Below, one piece after another: positions 1 through 7,990 of a stretch of 28,776 nucleotides of DNA. Source of the stretch: Chloroflexota bacterium (GTDB taxonomy: Bacteria > Chloroflexota > Chloroflexia > Thermomicrobiales > JADLAZ01); contig JADLAZ010000225.1 in NCBI GenBank assembly GCA_020849725.1, positions 1 to 28,776 of the forward strand, given 5' to 3'. Numbering within the stretch: the stretch's first letter is position 1; every line of letters begins with the position of its first letter. The notes under the pieces are model-generated. The model was not told the origin of the DNA. It did no database searches and was given only the letters and a program-made list of their open reading frames with translations. Both the position numbers and the translations under genes were made by a program.

Positions 1-1416
1 ATGGCCAAGACCAGCGCCGCCGCCGTGCGGCTGCATCAGGCGCGCGTGCCCTTCGTCAGCGTGCTGACCAACCCGACGACCGGCGGCGTCTACGCCAGCT
101 TCGCAACTCAGGCCGACATCATCCTGGCCGAGCCGGGCGCATTGATCGGCTTCGCCGGCCCGCGCGTCGTCGAGCAGACGACCGGCGAGCGCCTGCCACC
201 CGGCTCGCACACGGCCGAGTTCGTGCTGGCGCACGGCCAGATCGACGCTGTCGTGCCGCGCACGCGCCTGCGCGGGACGCTGGCGACGCTGCTGACGCTG
301 TTCGTCGGCGGCCGCGCACCGGACCCGACCCGTCACGAGGCACCGCTCCTGGCGCCCGACCGGCCCTCGGCCTGGGCGACCGTCCAGCTCGCCCGCCACA
401 CCGACCGCCCGACGACGGCCGACTACCTGCGCGAGCTGGTGCCGAATTTCATCGAATTGCAGGGCGACCGCGTCCACGGCAATGATCCGGCGCTCATCAG
501 CGGCCTGGGCAGCCTCGACGGTGTGCCGATCGTGATCATCGGCCAGGAGCGTGGCCACGACGATCCGCACCGGCGCGGCGGCCGCATGCACCCGGACGGC
601 TACCGCAAGGCGATCCGGATGATGCGGCTGGCGGCGCACCTGCGGCTGCCGTTGCTGACGCTGATTGACACGCCTGGCGCCTATCCCGGGCTGCTGGCCG
701 AGGAGGGTAACCTGGCCGGCGCGCTGTCGCAGGCACTCGGCCGGCTGTCGGTGCTGCCGGTGCCGGTTGTGTCGGTCGTCATCGGCGAGGGCGGCAGCGG
801 TGGTGCGCTGGCGCTGGGCGTGGCCGACCGAGTGTTGATGCTGGAGAATGCCGTCTACTCGGTCATCGGTCCCGAGGGCGCCGCCGCGATCCTGTACCGG
901 GACGCCGAGCGGGCCGAGGAGATCGCCGCCAAGCTGAAGCTGACCGCCCACGATTGTCTGGCGCTCGGCGTCATCGATAGCATCGTGCCCGAGCCGGCCG
1001 GCGGCGCGCACGTCGACCCTGGCTTCGCCGCGCTGCAACTGAAGACGGCCGTGCTGGAGGCGCTGGGCGACTTGCAGCGCCGTGGCGAGCGCCGCCTGCT
1101 CGACGACCGCTATCGCAAGTTCCGCCGCATGGGCCAGCAGACGGATGATGCCCGCGCCGTCGTCGCGCGCGAGATCGCCGATCTGCAGCAGGAGCTCACG
1201 CGCCGCCTCGGCCAGCGCGACGCCGTGGCGCGTGGCGTCGAGCACAGCCTGGGCGAGTGGCAGCAGGTCGTCGGCCGGCGGCTGGGGCAGTGGTGGACGC
1301 TGCGCCCGCGCTTCGGCGCCACGACGGCTGAGGACGCCATCGAGCCAGGGGCCAACGGCGATGTGACGAATGAGGCGACGACCGGGCCGCCGCTGGAACC
1401 GGACCGTGCCGGATGA
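1..1416 (+). CDS. accDA: Fused acetyl-CoA carboxylase carboxyltransferase beta-alpha subunit (5' truncated by window edge)
   Basis: The protein transfers the carboxyl group from carboxybiotin to acetyl-CoA to make malonyl-CoA, the first step of fatty acid synthesis. The first ~105 visible residues match the C-terminal half of AccD: the MAKTSAA start, the SVLTNPTTGGV stretch and IGFAGPRVVEQT. From about residue 125 the chain continues as AccA, with the FIELQGDR motif, LTLIDTPGAYPG, the GEGGSGGALALG oxyanion region and VYSVIGPEGAAAILY. A charged tail of roughly 90 residues follows. The first codon is an internal Met of AccD, so the true start and the AccD zinc finger lie left of the window. Most bacteria encode AccD and AccA separately, but single-chain fusions are known in several phyla. 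Identity is firm; only the missing N-terminus is uncertain. Confidence 0.95.
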   Translation: MAKTSAAAVRLHQARVPFVSVLTNPTTGGVYASFATQADIILAEPGALIGFAGPRVVEQTTGERLPPGSHTAEFVLAHGQIDAVVPRTRLRGTLATLLTLFVGGRAPDPTRHEAPLLAPDRPSAWATVQLARHTDRPTTADYLRELVPNFIELQGDRVHGNDPALISGLGSLDGVPIVIIGQERGHDDPHRRGGRMHPDGYRKAIRMMRLAAHLRLPLLTLIDTPGAYPGLLAEEGNLAGALSQALGRLSVLPVPVVSVVIGEGGSGGALALGVADRVLMLENAVYSVIGPEGAAAILYRDAERAEEIAAKLKLTAHDCLALGVIDSIVPEPAGGAHVDPGFAALQLKTAVLEALGDLQRRGERRLLDDRYRKFRRMGQQTDDARAVVAREIADLQQELTRRLGQRDAVARGVEHSLGEWQQVVGRRLGQWWTLRPRFGATTAEDAIEPGANGDVTNEATTGPPLEPDRAG

Positions 1417-1426
1417 GGTGATGGTG

Positions 1427-1456
1427 TGGCTGACCGTGCGCCGGCACGGTCAGCCA
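1427..1456 (+). terminator. Terminator-like hairpin after accDA
   Basis: A perfect 13-bp stem (TGGCTGACCGTGC and its complement) closes on a GCCG loop, starting 10 bases after the accDA stop codon. It has no downstream T-run, so it is either a U-less terminator or an mRNA 3'-end stabilising hairpin. Its position supports an end of the transcription unit. Confidence 0.55.
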
Positions 1457-1510
1457 TGCCCGCGTGCGTGACGCTATCCCATGCGGGCAAATCCGATTAT
1501 TCCACCAACC

Positions 1511-1539
1511 TCGTCACGCGGTGGCCGCGGCGCTATGCT
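1511..1539 (+). promoter_or_regulatory. Possible sigma-70 promoter for the thioredoxin-reductase-like gene
   Basis: TCGTCA (1511-1516) and TATGCT (1534-1539) are separated by 17 bp, each matching four of six consensus bases. They lie about 40 bp before the ATG at 1578. The assignment is by eye only. Confidence 0.35.
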
Positions 1540-1577
1540 ATTGAGCGCCAGTGAGCCGCCACGTTGGGGAGGGCGCC

Positions 1578-2507
1578 ATGGACAGTTACGACATCATCGT
1601 CATCGGCGGTGGGGTGGCCGGGCTGACCGCCGGCCTGTTCGCCGCGCGTCACGGCCGCGCCACGCTGGTGCTGCTGGCCGGCGCGCCCGGCGGCCACCTG
1701 CTGAACATCGAGCACATTGAGGCACTGCCCGGCTTCCCTGACGGCACGGCCGGCTACGATCTGTGCCCGACGCTCCAGGAGCAGGCCGACGCTGCCGGCG
1801 CCGCGTTCGCCATGGCCGAGGTTCAGGCGCTGGCGCGCGACGGCGACGGCTGGCTCGTCGCCGCTGATGCCGGATCCTGGCGCGCGGCCGCCGTCATCGT
1901 CGCCACCGGCGGCGAGCCACGTGCGCTGGCCGTGCCCGGTGCGGCGCGGCTGGCCGGCCACGGCGTCAGCCACTGCGCCAGTTGCGATGGCCCGCTCTAT
2001 CGTGGCCGGCCCGTCGGCGTCGTCGGCGGTGGCGACTCGGCGCTGCAGGAGGCGCTGGCGTTGGCCGCGCACGCCGAGCGCGTGCATCTATTCCACCGCG
2101 GCGCGGCCTTGTCGGCACAGGCCGACTTCCAGCGCCGCGTGCTAGCTGAGCCGCGCATCGCCGTTCACCTGACGACGGTCGTCGAGGAGGTGCTGGGCGA
2201 GGCGCAGGTCAGCGGCGCTCGTGTGCGCCACACCGGCGCCAGCGCGGTCGAGGAGATCGCGCTGGCCGGGCTGTTCATCTATATTGGACTGGAACCACGG
2301 ACGGGCTTTCTGCGCGATCTGCTGGCGCTGGATGAGGATGGCCGCATCCCCGTCGATGCCGCGCTTCGCACCGTGTTGCCAGGCCTGTTCGCCGCCGGTG
2401 ATGTGCGTCGCGACGCCGCTGGCCAGGCTATCGCCGCCGCTGGTGACGGCGCCACGGCCGCGGTGGCTGCCCACCGCTACCTCACCGGTCCGTTGCCACG
2501 GGACTGA
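1578..2507 (+). CDS. Thioredoxin reductase-like FAD/NAD(P)-dependent oxidoreductase
   Basis: This 309-residue flavoprotein belongs to the thioredoxin reductase/AhpF-like family, which passes electrons from NAD(P)H through FAD to a redox-active Cys pair. Visible features are the N-terminal FAD fold (VIGGGVAGLTAG), the CASCDG active site (Cys133 and Cys136; family form CATCDG), the NAD(P)-binding VVGGGDSALQEA, and the C-terminal FAD motif GLFAAGDVR. Length is normal for the family. The ATG at 1578 is preferred over an upstream GTG at 1551 because GGGGAGGG sits just upstream of it. The gene appears to stand alone between the accDA hairpin and the ECF operon, and no thioredoxin gene adjoins it. 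Its partner could be thioredoxin, ferredoxin or another disulfide protein. Confidence 0.85.
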   Translation: MDSYDIIVIGGGVAGLTAGLFAARHGRATLVLLAGAPGGHLLNIEHIEALPGFPDGTAGYDLCPTLQEQADAAGAAFAMAEVQALARDGDGWLVAADAGSWRAAAVIVATGGEPRALAVPGAARLAGHGVSHCASCDGPLYRGRPVGVVGGGDSALQEALALAAHAERVHLFHRGAALSAQADFQRRVLAEPRIAVHLTTVVEEVLGEAQVSGARVRHTGASAVEEIALAGLFIYIGLEPRTGFLRDLLALDEDGRIPVDAALRTVLPGLFAAGDVRRDAAGQAIAAAGDGATAAVAAHRYLTGPLPRD

Positions 2508-2515
2508 TCCCTCCG

Positions 2516-2548
2516 TCGGGCCGGCGCACGTCGGCATCCAGCCACCAC
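2516..2548 (+). repeat. Partial copy of a dispersed intergenic repeat
   Basis: The segment containing CCGGCGCACGTCGGCATCCA resembles arms of the inverted-repeat elements near 24961-24987 and 28251-28275 (core CCGGCGCAnGCCGGCATCC). Only one arm is present, directly after the stop codon at 2507. Confidence 0.5.
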
Positions 2549-2604
2549 TCCCTCTGACGTCCGTTTTGGTCCTGGCCACCGCCGGTGCAGATTGCTCCAT
2601 CAGG

Positions 2605-2670
2605 CGGTACCATGCGTACCACCGTCGCGAGGATGCTTGCGCGTGCAAGTGCTTGCAGATCTGCTATCCT
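2605..2670 (+). promoter_or_regulatory. Putative promoter/operator region of the cobalt-nickel ECF operon
   Basis: Two small inverted repeats precede the operon: GGTAC-CATGC-GTACC (2606-2620) and CTTGC-GCGT-GCAAG (2636-2649). A possible extended -10, TGCTATCCT, ends at 2670. No good -35 is visible at standard spacing, which would fit an activated or metal-regulated promoter. I see no cobalamin or NiCo riboswitch core. The rest of 2508-2717 shows nothing else. Confidence 0.3.
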
Positions 2671-2717
2671 CGCGCGGGTGGACGGGAAGTCGGCGGCGCG
2701 CCGTGGAGCGCCGGACG

Positions 2718-3752
2718 ATGAGGATGGAGACGATGATGCTGCTGTTGTCTGTGCTGCCGCTGCTGAATGACGCCGGGCAAGCCAAACCGCTGCACATCCC
2801 GGATGGGTTCCTCAGCCTGGCGATGGCAGGGCTGTGCTGGCTGGTCACGATCGGGCTGCTGGCGCTGGCCGTGCGCCGGACGCGGCAGACGCTGGGTGAG
2901 CGGCAGGCGCCGTTCATGGGCGTCATGGCGGCCTTTATCTTCGCTGCCCAGATGATCAATTTTCCGATTCTGGGTGGTACCTCGGGTCACTTGCTTGGCG
3001 GCTCGCTGGCGGCGCTGACGCTCGGCCCCTGGCCGGCGATGCTGGTGATGACGGCCGTGCTGGCGGTGCAGGCACTGCTCTTTCAGGACGGCGGGCTGCT
3101 GGCGCTGGGCGCGAACATCCTCAACATGGGCCTGATTCCGGTGCTCATCACTTACGGCGTCTACCGCAGTGTCGCCAGGCAAGCCCGCGGCGTGCAACTG
3201 GCCGTGGCCGGCATTGTCTCCTGGCTGTCGGTGATGGCGGCGGCGCTGGCTACCTCGCTGCAACTGTGGCTCAGCGGCACGTCCGACCTGGCCGTCGTCG
3301 TGCCGGCCATGCTTGGCGTCCACGCTGTCATCGGCATCGGCGAGGCATTGATCACCGTCGCCGCGCTGGCCTTCATCCTGCGCACCCGGCCCGAGTTGGT
3401 CGAGGCAGCCGGCGCGACTGGCCGGCGTGGTGACCGCCGCTGGATCGCCGTCGGGCTGGCGGTGGCGGCCGCCGTCGTCCTGCTGGCGCCGCTGGCGTCG
3501 GCCGACCCGGACGGGCTGGAGCGGGTGGCCGAGGACCTTGGCTTCCTCGAGCAGCAGACCGTGGCCGCCTACACGGTGCTGCCTGACTACACAATTCCCT
3601 TCCTGGGGGAGACGTCGCTGTCGACGATCGTCGCCGGGCTGATCGGCGTCGCGCTGGTGGCAGCGGTCGTGATTGGAGCGGCACGCTTGCTGCGGCGGCC
3701 CAGCGATAGCGCCGACGAGACCGGGTCGGCGGCGCGGCCGGCCGCGCCGTGA
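2718..3752 (+). CDS. cbiM: ECF transporter substrate-binding membrane protein CbiM fused to a CbiN-like PDGLE domain
   Basis: This is the metal-recognition (S) component of an energy-coupling factor importer for cobalt or nickel. Residues 25-245 form the multi-pass CbiM/NikM domain, with HIPDGFL, GTSGHLLGG (second metal-binding His region) and FQDGGLLALGANILNMG. The C-terminal ~90 residues contain the PDGLE signature (DPDGLERVAEDLGF) and a final membrane helix, replacing a separate CbiN. Four clustered in-frame ATGs (2718, 2724, 2733, 2736) make the start uncertain. They add a short hydrophobic leader before LHIPDG, where family members usually start with Met-His or expose it by cleavage. The stop overlaps the cbiQ start by GTGA. 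Sequence alone does not settle cobalt versus nickel. Confidence 0.9.
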   Translation: MRMETMMLLLSVLPLLNDAGQAKPLHIPDGFLSLAMAGLCWLVTIGLLALAVRRTRQTLGERQAPFMGVMAAFIFAAQMINFPILGGTSGHLLGGSLAALTLGPWPAMLVMTAVLAVQALLFQDGGLLALGANILNMGLIPVLITYGVYRSVARQARGVQLAVAGIVSWLSVMAAALATSLQLWLSGTSDLAVVVPAMLGVHAVIGIGEALITVAALAFILRTRPELVEAAGATGRRGDRRWIAVGLAVAAAVVLLAPLASADPDGLERVAEDLGFLEQQTVAAYTVLPDYTIPFLGETSLSTIVAGLIGVALVAAVVIGAARLLRRPSDSADETGSAARPAAP

Positions 3753-4549
3753 GCGCCACTGCGCTGGATCGGTTTCAGGCCGGCGACAGCCTGCTGCACC
3801 GGCGCGACCCGCGGCTGAAGGTCGTGGTGGTCGTGCTGTTCATCCTGTCGATGGCCCTCCTGCCGGATGGCGCCTGGCTGGCGTTTGCGCTGGCCTTTGG
3901 GCTAGTGCTAGCGGCCAGCCTGGCCAGCGGCCTGGGCGCTGGCTACGCGCTGAGCCGATCGTTCGTGGCGCTGCCGTTCGCGCTGGCGGCGGTGACGGTG
4001 ATCTTCACCTTGCCCGGCGCACCGGTGGCGACCTGGGCGGTCGGGTCGTGGACGTTGACCGCCACCGCTCCGGGGCTGATCCGCTTCGGCAGTATCGTCG
4101 TCCGCAGTCTGCTGTCGGTTCAGATGGCGATCCTGCTGGCGGCGACGACGCCCTTTCCCGACCTGCTGCATGCGCTCGGCCACCTGCGGGTGCCGAGCGT
4201 GCTGGTCGCCATCGTCGCCTTCATGTACCGCTATCTGTTCGTGCTCACCGACGAGGTCCAGCGCCTGCTGCGGGCGCGGGCGGCGCGCAGCGCGCGGCCG
4301 GCCGGCGGTGGCGGCGGCGGCAGCTTGCGCTGGCGGGCGCATGTGACCGGCTCGATGGCCGGCCAGTTGTTCGTGCGCGGCTACGATCGCAGCGAGCGCG
4401 TCTATCAAGCGATGCTGGCGCGCGGCTATGACGGCCAGCCGCGCACCAGCCGGCCGCACGCGCTCCGGCGGCCGGACTGGCTGGTGGGGGCGGCGGCCGG
4501 GCTGGCCCTGCTGCTGATCCAGGTCGCCGGCCGCTGGCCCGCGCGCTGA
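3749..4549 (+). CDS. cbiQ: ECF transporter transmembrane component CbiQ
   Basis: The T component couples ATPase movement to the CbiM substrate-binding protein. The 266-residue protein has an early DPRLK motif, several hydrophobic membrane segments between residues 25 and 135, and a cytoplasmic coupling region with RYLFVLTDEVQRLLRAR. The characteristic Ala-Arg-Gly signature appears near the end as AMLARGYDG. Translation starts at a GTG overlapping the cbiM stop, implying coupled translation. A run of glycines near residue 190 is a local peculiarity of this copy. Neighbours on both sides are the matching ECF subunits. Confidence 0.9.
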   Translation: MSATALDRFQAGDSLLHRRDPRLKVVVVVLFILSMALLPDGAWLAFALAFGLVLAASLASGLGAGYALSRSFVALPFALAAVTVIFTLPGAPVATWAVGSWTLTATAPGLIRFGSIVVRSLLSVQMAILLAATTPFPDLLHALGHLRVPSVLVAIVAFMYRYLFVLTDEVQRLLRARAARSARPAGGGGGGSLRWRAHVTGSMAGQLFVRGYDRSERVYQAMLARGYDGQPRTSRPHALRRPDWLVGAAAGLALLLIQVAGRWPAR

Positions 4550-4558
4550 CGAGGGACC

Positions 4559-5314
4559 ATGGTGACGATGACGCTACCGACGGAGCTGACGACCACCGAG
4601 ATGGCGACGCCGGCGCTGCTGGTGAACGATCTCCACTTCCGCTACCCGGACGGCCATCCGGCGCTGCATGGCGTGTCGCTGCGTCTGGCGCCCGGCGAGA
4701 AGGTCGCGTTGGTCGGCCCCAACGGCGCCGGCAAGAGCACGTTGCTGTTGCACCTCAACGGTCTGCTTCAGGGGCAGGGCACGATCGCTGTCGGCGGGCT
4801 GCTGGTTGCCAAGCCGCATCTGCCGGTGATCCGGGCCAGGGTCGGTCTCGTCTTCCAGAACCCGGACGACCAGCTTTTCTCACCGACCGTCTTTGAGGAC
4901 GTCGCGTTCGGCCCGCTCCACCTGGGGCTGCCGGAGCCGGCGGTGCGCGCCCGCGTCGACCAGGCGCTGGCTCAGGTGGGCATGGCTGCCTACGCCAGCC
5001 GACTGTCGCATCACCTCAGCGTCGGCGAGAAGAAGCGCATCGCCATCGCCACCGTCCTGGCGATGGCGCCGGACGTGTTGGTGCTGGATGAGCCGTCAGC
5101 TGGACTGGATCCGCGCGCCCGCCGCGGCCTGATCGAGTTGCTGCGCGGCCTGCCGCAAACGCTGCTCGCCTCGACCCACGACCTGCTGATGGTGCGCGAT
5201 CTCTTCCCACGCATGGTCATCATGGACGAGGGCCGGCTGGTGGCGGATGGCCCAACCGCGCGCCTGCTGGACGACGCCGCGCTGCTGGAGGCGCACGGTC
5301 TGGAGCGACCGTGA
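4559..5314 (+). CDS. cbiO: ECF transporter ATPase CbiO
   Basis: This is the ATP-binding subunit that powers cobalt/nickel uptake with CbiM and CbiQ. Visible motifs in order are Walker A GPNGAGKST, the Q-loop region LVFQNPDDQLFSPTV typical of ECF ATPases, the signature LSVGEKKRIAIA (Val-Gly-Glu in place of the usual Ser-Gly-Gly), Walker B VLVLDEPSAGLDPR, and the H-loop STHD. GAGGGA at 4551-4556 can serve ATG 4559 or, with better spacing, ATG 4568; the N-terminus differs by three residues. It follows cbiQ by 9 bp and ends the operon. No clear terminator is visible before the convergent gene at 5354. Confidence 0.92.
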   Translation: MVTMTLPTELTTTEMATPALLVNDLHFRYPDGHPALHGVSLRLAPGEKVALVGPNGAGKSTLLLHLNGLLQGQGTIAVGGLLVAKPHLPVIRARVGLVFQNPDDQLFSPTVFEDVAFGPLHLGLPEPAVRARVDQALAQVGMAAYASRLSHHLSVGEKKRIAIATVLAMAPDVLVLDEPSAGLDPRARRGLIELLRGLPQTLLASTHDLLMVRDLFPRMVIMDEGRLVADGPTARLLDDAALLEAHGLERP

Positions 5315-5353
5315 CGGCCGATGGTCAGTGCGGCGCCGTCGCGGTCGCTCCGC

Positions 5354-5653
5354 CTACTCGACGATAGTGTAGAACTCGCGGCTGCCGGACTCGACCAGCG
5401 GCATCATGCGGCCGAACCACTCGCCTATCCAGGGCTGCCCCATCGTCTCGCCAAATACCTGCTCCCAGGCAGCGAGGTTCGGCATCTCCGCCTCGCTGAT
5501 GACGGTGAAGAAGGGGCCACTCGCGTCGGTGAGGATGCGCCAGCGCTCCATCCTCCCCTCGGCTTGCATGCGCGTGCCGAACTCCTTGAACAGCGCAACC
5601 AACTCATCGCCACGGCCGTACCGGGCCTGGAAGACCTGACGCACGACGATCAT
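5354..5653 (-). CDS. Small dimeric alpha/beta-barrel (NIPSNAP/monooxygenase-like) protein
   Basis: The 99-residue protein starts MIVVRQVFQARYGRGDELV and has the beta-alpha-beta-beta pattern and length of ferredoxin-like dimeric barrel proteins. NIPSNAP-like and antibiotic-biosynthesis-monooxygenase-like families share this fold. No catalytic residue can be named. It overlaps the upstream DinB-like gene by ATGA, so the two are cotranscribed and probably translationally coupled. Function is unknown; the fold call is an impression from the sequence pattern. Confidence 0.6.
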   Translation of the reverse strand: MIVVRQVFQARYGRGDELVALFKEFGTRMQAEGRMERWRILTDASGPFFTVISEAEMPNLAAWEQVFGETMGQPWIGEWFGRMMPLVESGSREFYTIVE

Positions 5654-6159
5654 GAGTGGGCCTCCTTGGACTGGAAGTGACCGGCCGACCGCAGCACGCC
5701 CAGCCCCTGGCGAATCTCGCCCAGGTGGTACGCCGTATGGGCCAGAATGCCCAACCCACCACCGATAGCCTGGTCGAGTTCCCAGGTCGCCGGACGGTCG
5801 ATGAGGTCACGCACGGTGGCGTAGGCGGCATGCAGTCGTCGCTGCAATGCGTGCCACTCAGCGGGCGTCACCACGGTGCGCTGCCAGGTCGCCGCCCAAT
5901 CGACCGGACCTATTGGCTGGCCACTGGCGTACTGCACGGCCAGCTCCAGATAGAAGGCAACATGCTCGATCTGGGCGGCGAGACAGGCACAGGTCGGCGC
6001 CACCCGGCGCGAGGCTTCCTCGGCCGAGACATCCGCCAGGGTTTCGAACAGGGACGTGCCCCGGTCGAGGAAGATAGTGTGCTGGACACGCTCGACAGTC
6101 TCCTCCAGCAGTTGCTTCAGGGCGGTCGTAAAGGCGCCGAGTGCAATCACCTGCGTCAT
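5650..6159 (-). CDS. DinB-like four-helix protein
   Basis: This 169-residue, largely helical protein resembles the DinB/YfiT superfamily, whose members carry a three-His metal site on a four-helix bundle. Candidate ligands are the His in IEHVAFYLEL near the middle and the two in AHTAYHLGEIRQ near the C-terminus, the usual H-x3-H placement. Some family members are thiol-dependent transferases; the substrate here cannot be inferred. AAGGAG lies at a good distance upstream of the ATG at 6159. It is the first gene of a two-gene unit with the alpha/beta-barrel gene. Confidence 0.75.
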   Translation of the reverse strand: MTQVIALGAFTTALKQLLEETVERVQHTIFLDRGTSLFETLADVSAEEASRRVAPTCACLAAQIEHVAFYLELAVQYASGQPIGPVDWAATWQRTVVTPAEWHALQRRLHAAYATVRDLIDRPATWELDQAIGGGLGILAHTAYHLGEIRQGLGVLRSAGHFQSKEAHS

Positions 6160-6187
6160 CGGTGCTCCTTGCTCGCTCAGAGGGCCA

Positions 6188-6228
6188 CGTCTTTAGACGC
6201 CAGCATTATAGAACAAATTTTCCATGAA
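6188..6228 (-). promoter_or_regulatory. Promoter with perfect TATAAT and adjacent inverted repeat
   Basis: On the minus strand a consensus TATAAT (6205-6210) follows an unusually AT-rich stretch for this genome (6211-6228). Just downstream, around the expected transcription start, lies CGTCT-TT-AGACG (6188-6199). The -35 is poor. The palindrome could be an operator or a 5' mRNA hairpin for the DinB-like operon. Confidence 0.5.
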
Positions 6229-6244
6229 TGCCAGGTGCAGTCGC

Positions 6245-6274
6245 TTGTCCGCGCGCCGTCCACCCCGGTAGACT
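6245..6274 (+). promoter_or_regulatory. Putative sigma-70 promoter
   Basis: TTGTCC (6245-6250) and TAGACT (6269-6274) with an 18-bp spacer would start transcription near 6281, about 45 bases before the ATG at 6326. It is back-to-back with the DinB-like promoter. Confidence 0.45.
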
Positions 6275-6325
6275 GACCGTGGCCGCCGACCATTCCAGGC
6301 CGCCGCTCGTCGCATCGGAGGACAC

Positions 6326-6781
6326 ATGGCTACGACTGCATCCCGCCTGATGCGCCTGACCGCCTCGACTGCCGGCCGGGCCGTGGGCTACGGCATCGGC
6401 GCGGCGGTGCTGACGTTGCTGGCGATCGGGCTGCCGGCCGCGCTGATCGACAACCCCGTTTTCGCGCGCCAGTTGCCGGCCCGGCCGCTCGACTACGTCG
6501 TGCTGGGCTTGACGGTATTGCTGGCCGGCGCGATCGGCGCGACCTACGCCTGGCCGGCCGCCTGCCCGACCCAGGAGCGCAAGCTACTCGGCGGCAGCTT
6601 GCTGACCTTCCTGGCCGTCGGCTGCCCGACCTGCAACAAACTGGCCGTGCTGCTGCTCGGCGCCTCGGGCGCCATCGCCCTGTTTGAGCCGGTGCAGCCG
6701 CTGCTGGCCGTCGCCGGGCTGGTGCTGCTCGGCGCGGGCTTGTGGCTGCGGCTGCGAGCGATCGCGGCCGCCCGCGCCTGA
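6326..6781 (+). CDS. Small multi-pass membrane protein with CPTCNK motif
   Basis: The 151-residue protein has about four hydrophobic segments (near residues 22-45, 55-75, 88-115 and 122-145). Two cysteine sites stand out: AACPTQ near residue 75 and GCPTCNKLAVLLLG near residue 97, both next to membrane helices. A CxxC beside a membrane helix suggests a thiol-disulfide or metal role, but I do not recognise a characterised family. GGAGGA precedes the ATG. The M20 peptidase gene begins 13 bp after the stop, so the two are likely cotranscribed. The reading frame is secure; the function is unknown. Confidence 0.75.
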   Translation: MATTASRLMRLTASTAGRAVGYGIGAAVLTLLAIGLPAALIDNPVFARQLPARPLDYVVLGLTVLLAGAIGATYAWPAACPTQERKLLGGSLLTFLAVGCPTCNKLAVLLLGASGAIALFEPVQPLLAVAGLVLLGAGLWLRLRAIAAARA

Positions 6782-6794
6782 GGGAGGCACGCTG

Positions 6795-7952
6795 GTGAAC
6801 GACGACGCACTGATCCGTCTACTGGCCGATCTGATCACCATCGACAGCGTCAATCCCGCCTATCCGGGCGGCGTGGGTGAGGCGGCGGTCGCTGACTACG
6901 TCGAGGCGTTCGGCCGGCGGCTGGGGCTGGTGGTGGAGCGGCAGCCAGTGCTGCCCGGCCGCGATAATGTGCTGCTGTCGCTGACCGTGCCGAACGCCCG
7001 CGGGACGCTGCTGTTCGAGGCGCATATGGATACGGTCTCGCACGATGGCATGGGCGAGCAGGCGCTGCGACCGGCGGTGCGCGATGGCCGGCTCTACGGT
7101 CGGGGCGCCTGCGACACCAAAGGCTCCCTGGCGGCCATGCTGGCGGCGATGGCGCGGCTGGCCGCGCGCCAGGCCGAATTGGCGGTCAATGTTCAACTGC
7201 TGGCCGCCGTTGACGAGGAATATCAGTATCGCGGCATCGCCCACTTCTGCACCGCCGACCCGCCGGTGACGGCGGCCATCGTCGGTGAACCGACGGAACT
7301 GCAGCCGGTCATTGCCCACAAGGGCTGCGTGCGCTGGCGCATGACTACCCACGGCCGGGCGGCGCACAGCTCACGGCCCGAGGAGGGCGACAACGCCATT
7401 GTCCACATGACGGCCGTGATCCAGGCGCTGCAGGCGCTTGGATCGGCGCTGGCCGCGCGCCGTCATTCGCTCGTCGGCAGCCCGACGCTCAGCATTGGCC
7501 GCATCTGGGGCGGCACGGGCGTCAACATCGTGCCCGACCGCTGCACGATCGAGATCGACCGGCGCACCATTCCCGGTGAGGACCCGGCCGGCGCGCTGGC
7601 TGAGATCGACGACTGCCTGGCGGCGCTGCAGGCCACCCAGCCAGGTCTGCGACTGGAGCGTGAGGCGCCGTTCATCGTCGATTGGGCGCTGGCCACGCCG
7701 CCAGACGCCGCTATCGTCGCCGCCGTCATTGCCGCCGCCCGCACTCTTGGCACACCCGCCACACCCATCGGCGTCGCCTACGGTACCGACGCCAGCAAGC
7801 TCTGGGCGCTGGCCGGCGTGCCGAGCATCGTGCTCGGTCCCGGCTCGATCGCCCAGGCGCACACGGCCGACGAGTATGTTCCCCTGGCCGACCTGACGAC
7901 CGCCACCGCGCTCTACACCCAGGCGGCGCTCAACTTGTCGGCCATGTCATAG
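6795..7952 (+). CDS. M20 family metallopeptidase (ArgE/DapE/CPG2-like)
   Basis: This 385-residue di-zinc hydrolase cleaves an amide bond in acyl-amino acids or small peptides. Family residues are visible in order: HMDTV (zinc His and catalytic Asp), GRGACDTKG (bridging Asp), VDEEYQYRG (catalytic and zinc Glu), GEPTEL (zinc Glu/Asp position), and a late His in AQAHTADEYVPL. The dimerisation domain (GCVRWRMTTHGRAAHSS onward) lies between. The GTG at 6795 is chosen because GGGAGG lies seven bases upstream. The set resembles ArgE/DapE-type deacylases, but no arginine or lysine biosynthesis gene adjoins it, so the substrate is open. Confidence 0.85.
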   Translation: MNDDALIRLLADLITIDSVNPAYPGGVGEAAVADYVEAFGRRLGLVVERQPVLPGRDNVLLSLTVPNARGTLLFEAHMDTVSHDGMGEQALRPAVRDGRLYGRGACDTKGSLAAMLAAMARLAARQAELAVNVQLLAAVDEEYQYRGIAHFCTADPPVTAAIVGEPTELQPVIAHKGCVRWRMTTHGRAAHSSRPEEGDNAIVHMTAVIQALQALGSALAARRHSLVGSPTLSIGRIWGGTGVNIVPDRCTIEIDRRTIPGEDPAGALAEIDDCLAALQATQPGLRLEREAPFIVDWALATPPDAAIVAAVIAAARTLGTPATPIGVAYGTDASKLWALAGVPSIVLGPGSIAQAHTADEYVPLADLTTATALYTQAALNLSAMS

Positions 7953-7954
7953 CC

Positions 7955-7990
7955 CTGCCGGACTGATGGCGGGAGTCGTCAGCCCGGCAG
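7955..7990. terminator. Hairpin between the convergent M20 and glyA genes
   Basis: CTGCCGG-A-CTGA pairs with TCAG-C-CCGGCAG around a 12-base loop, giving 11 paired bases interrupted by one mismatch. It starts three bases after the M20 stop codon. No T-run follows on either strand. Its place between convergent genes suggests a bidirectional transcription end. Confidence 0.45.

Noticed and set aside
2508..2717. Cobalamin or NiCo riboswitch before the cobalt/nickel importer
   Set aside because: No B12-box-like or NiCo four-way-junction core sequence is visible; only small inverted repeats and a weak -10.
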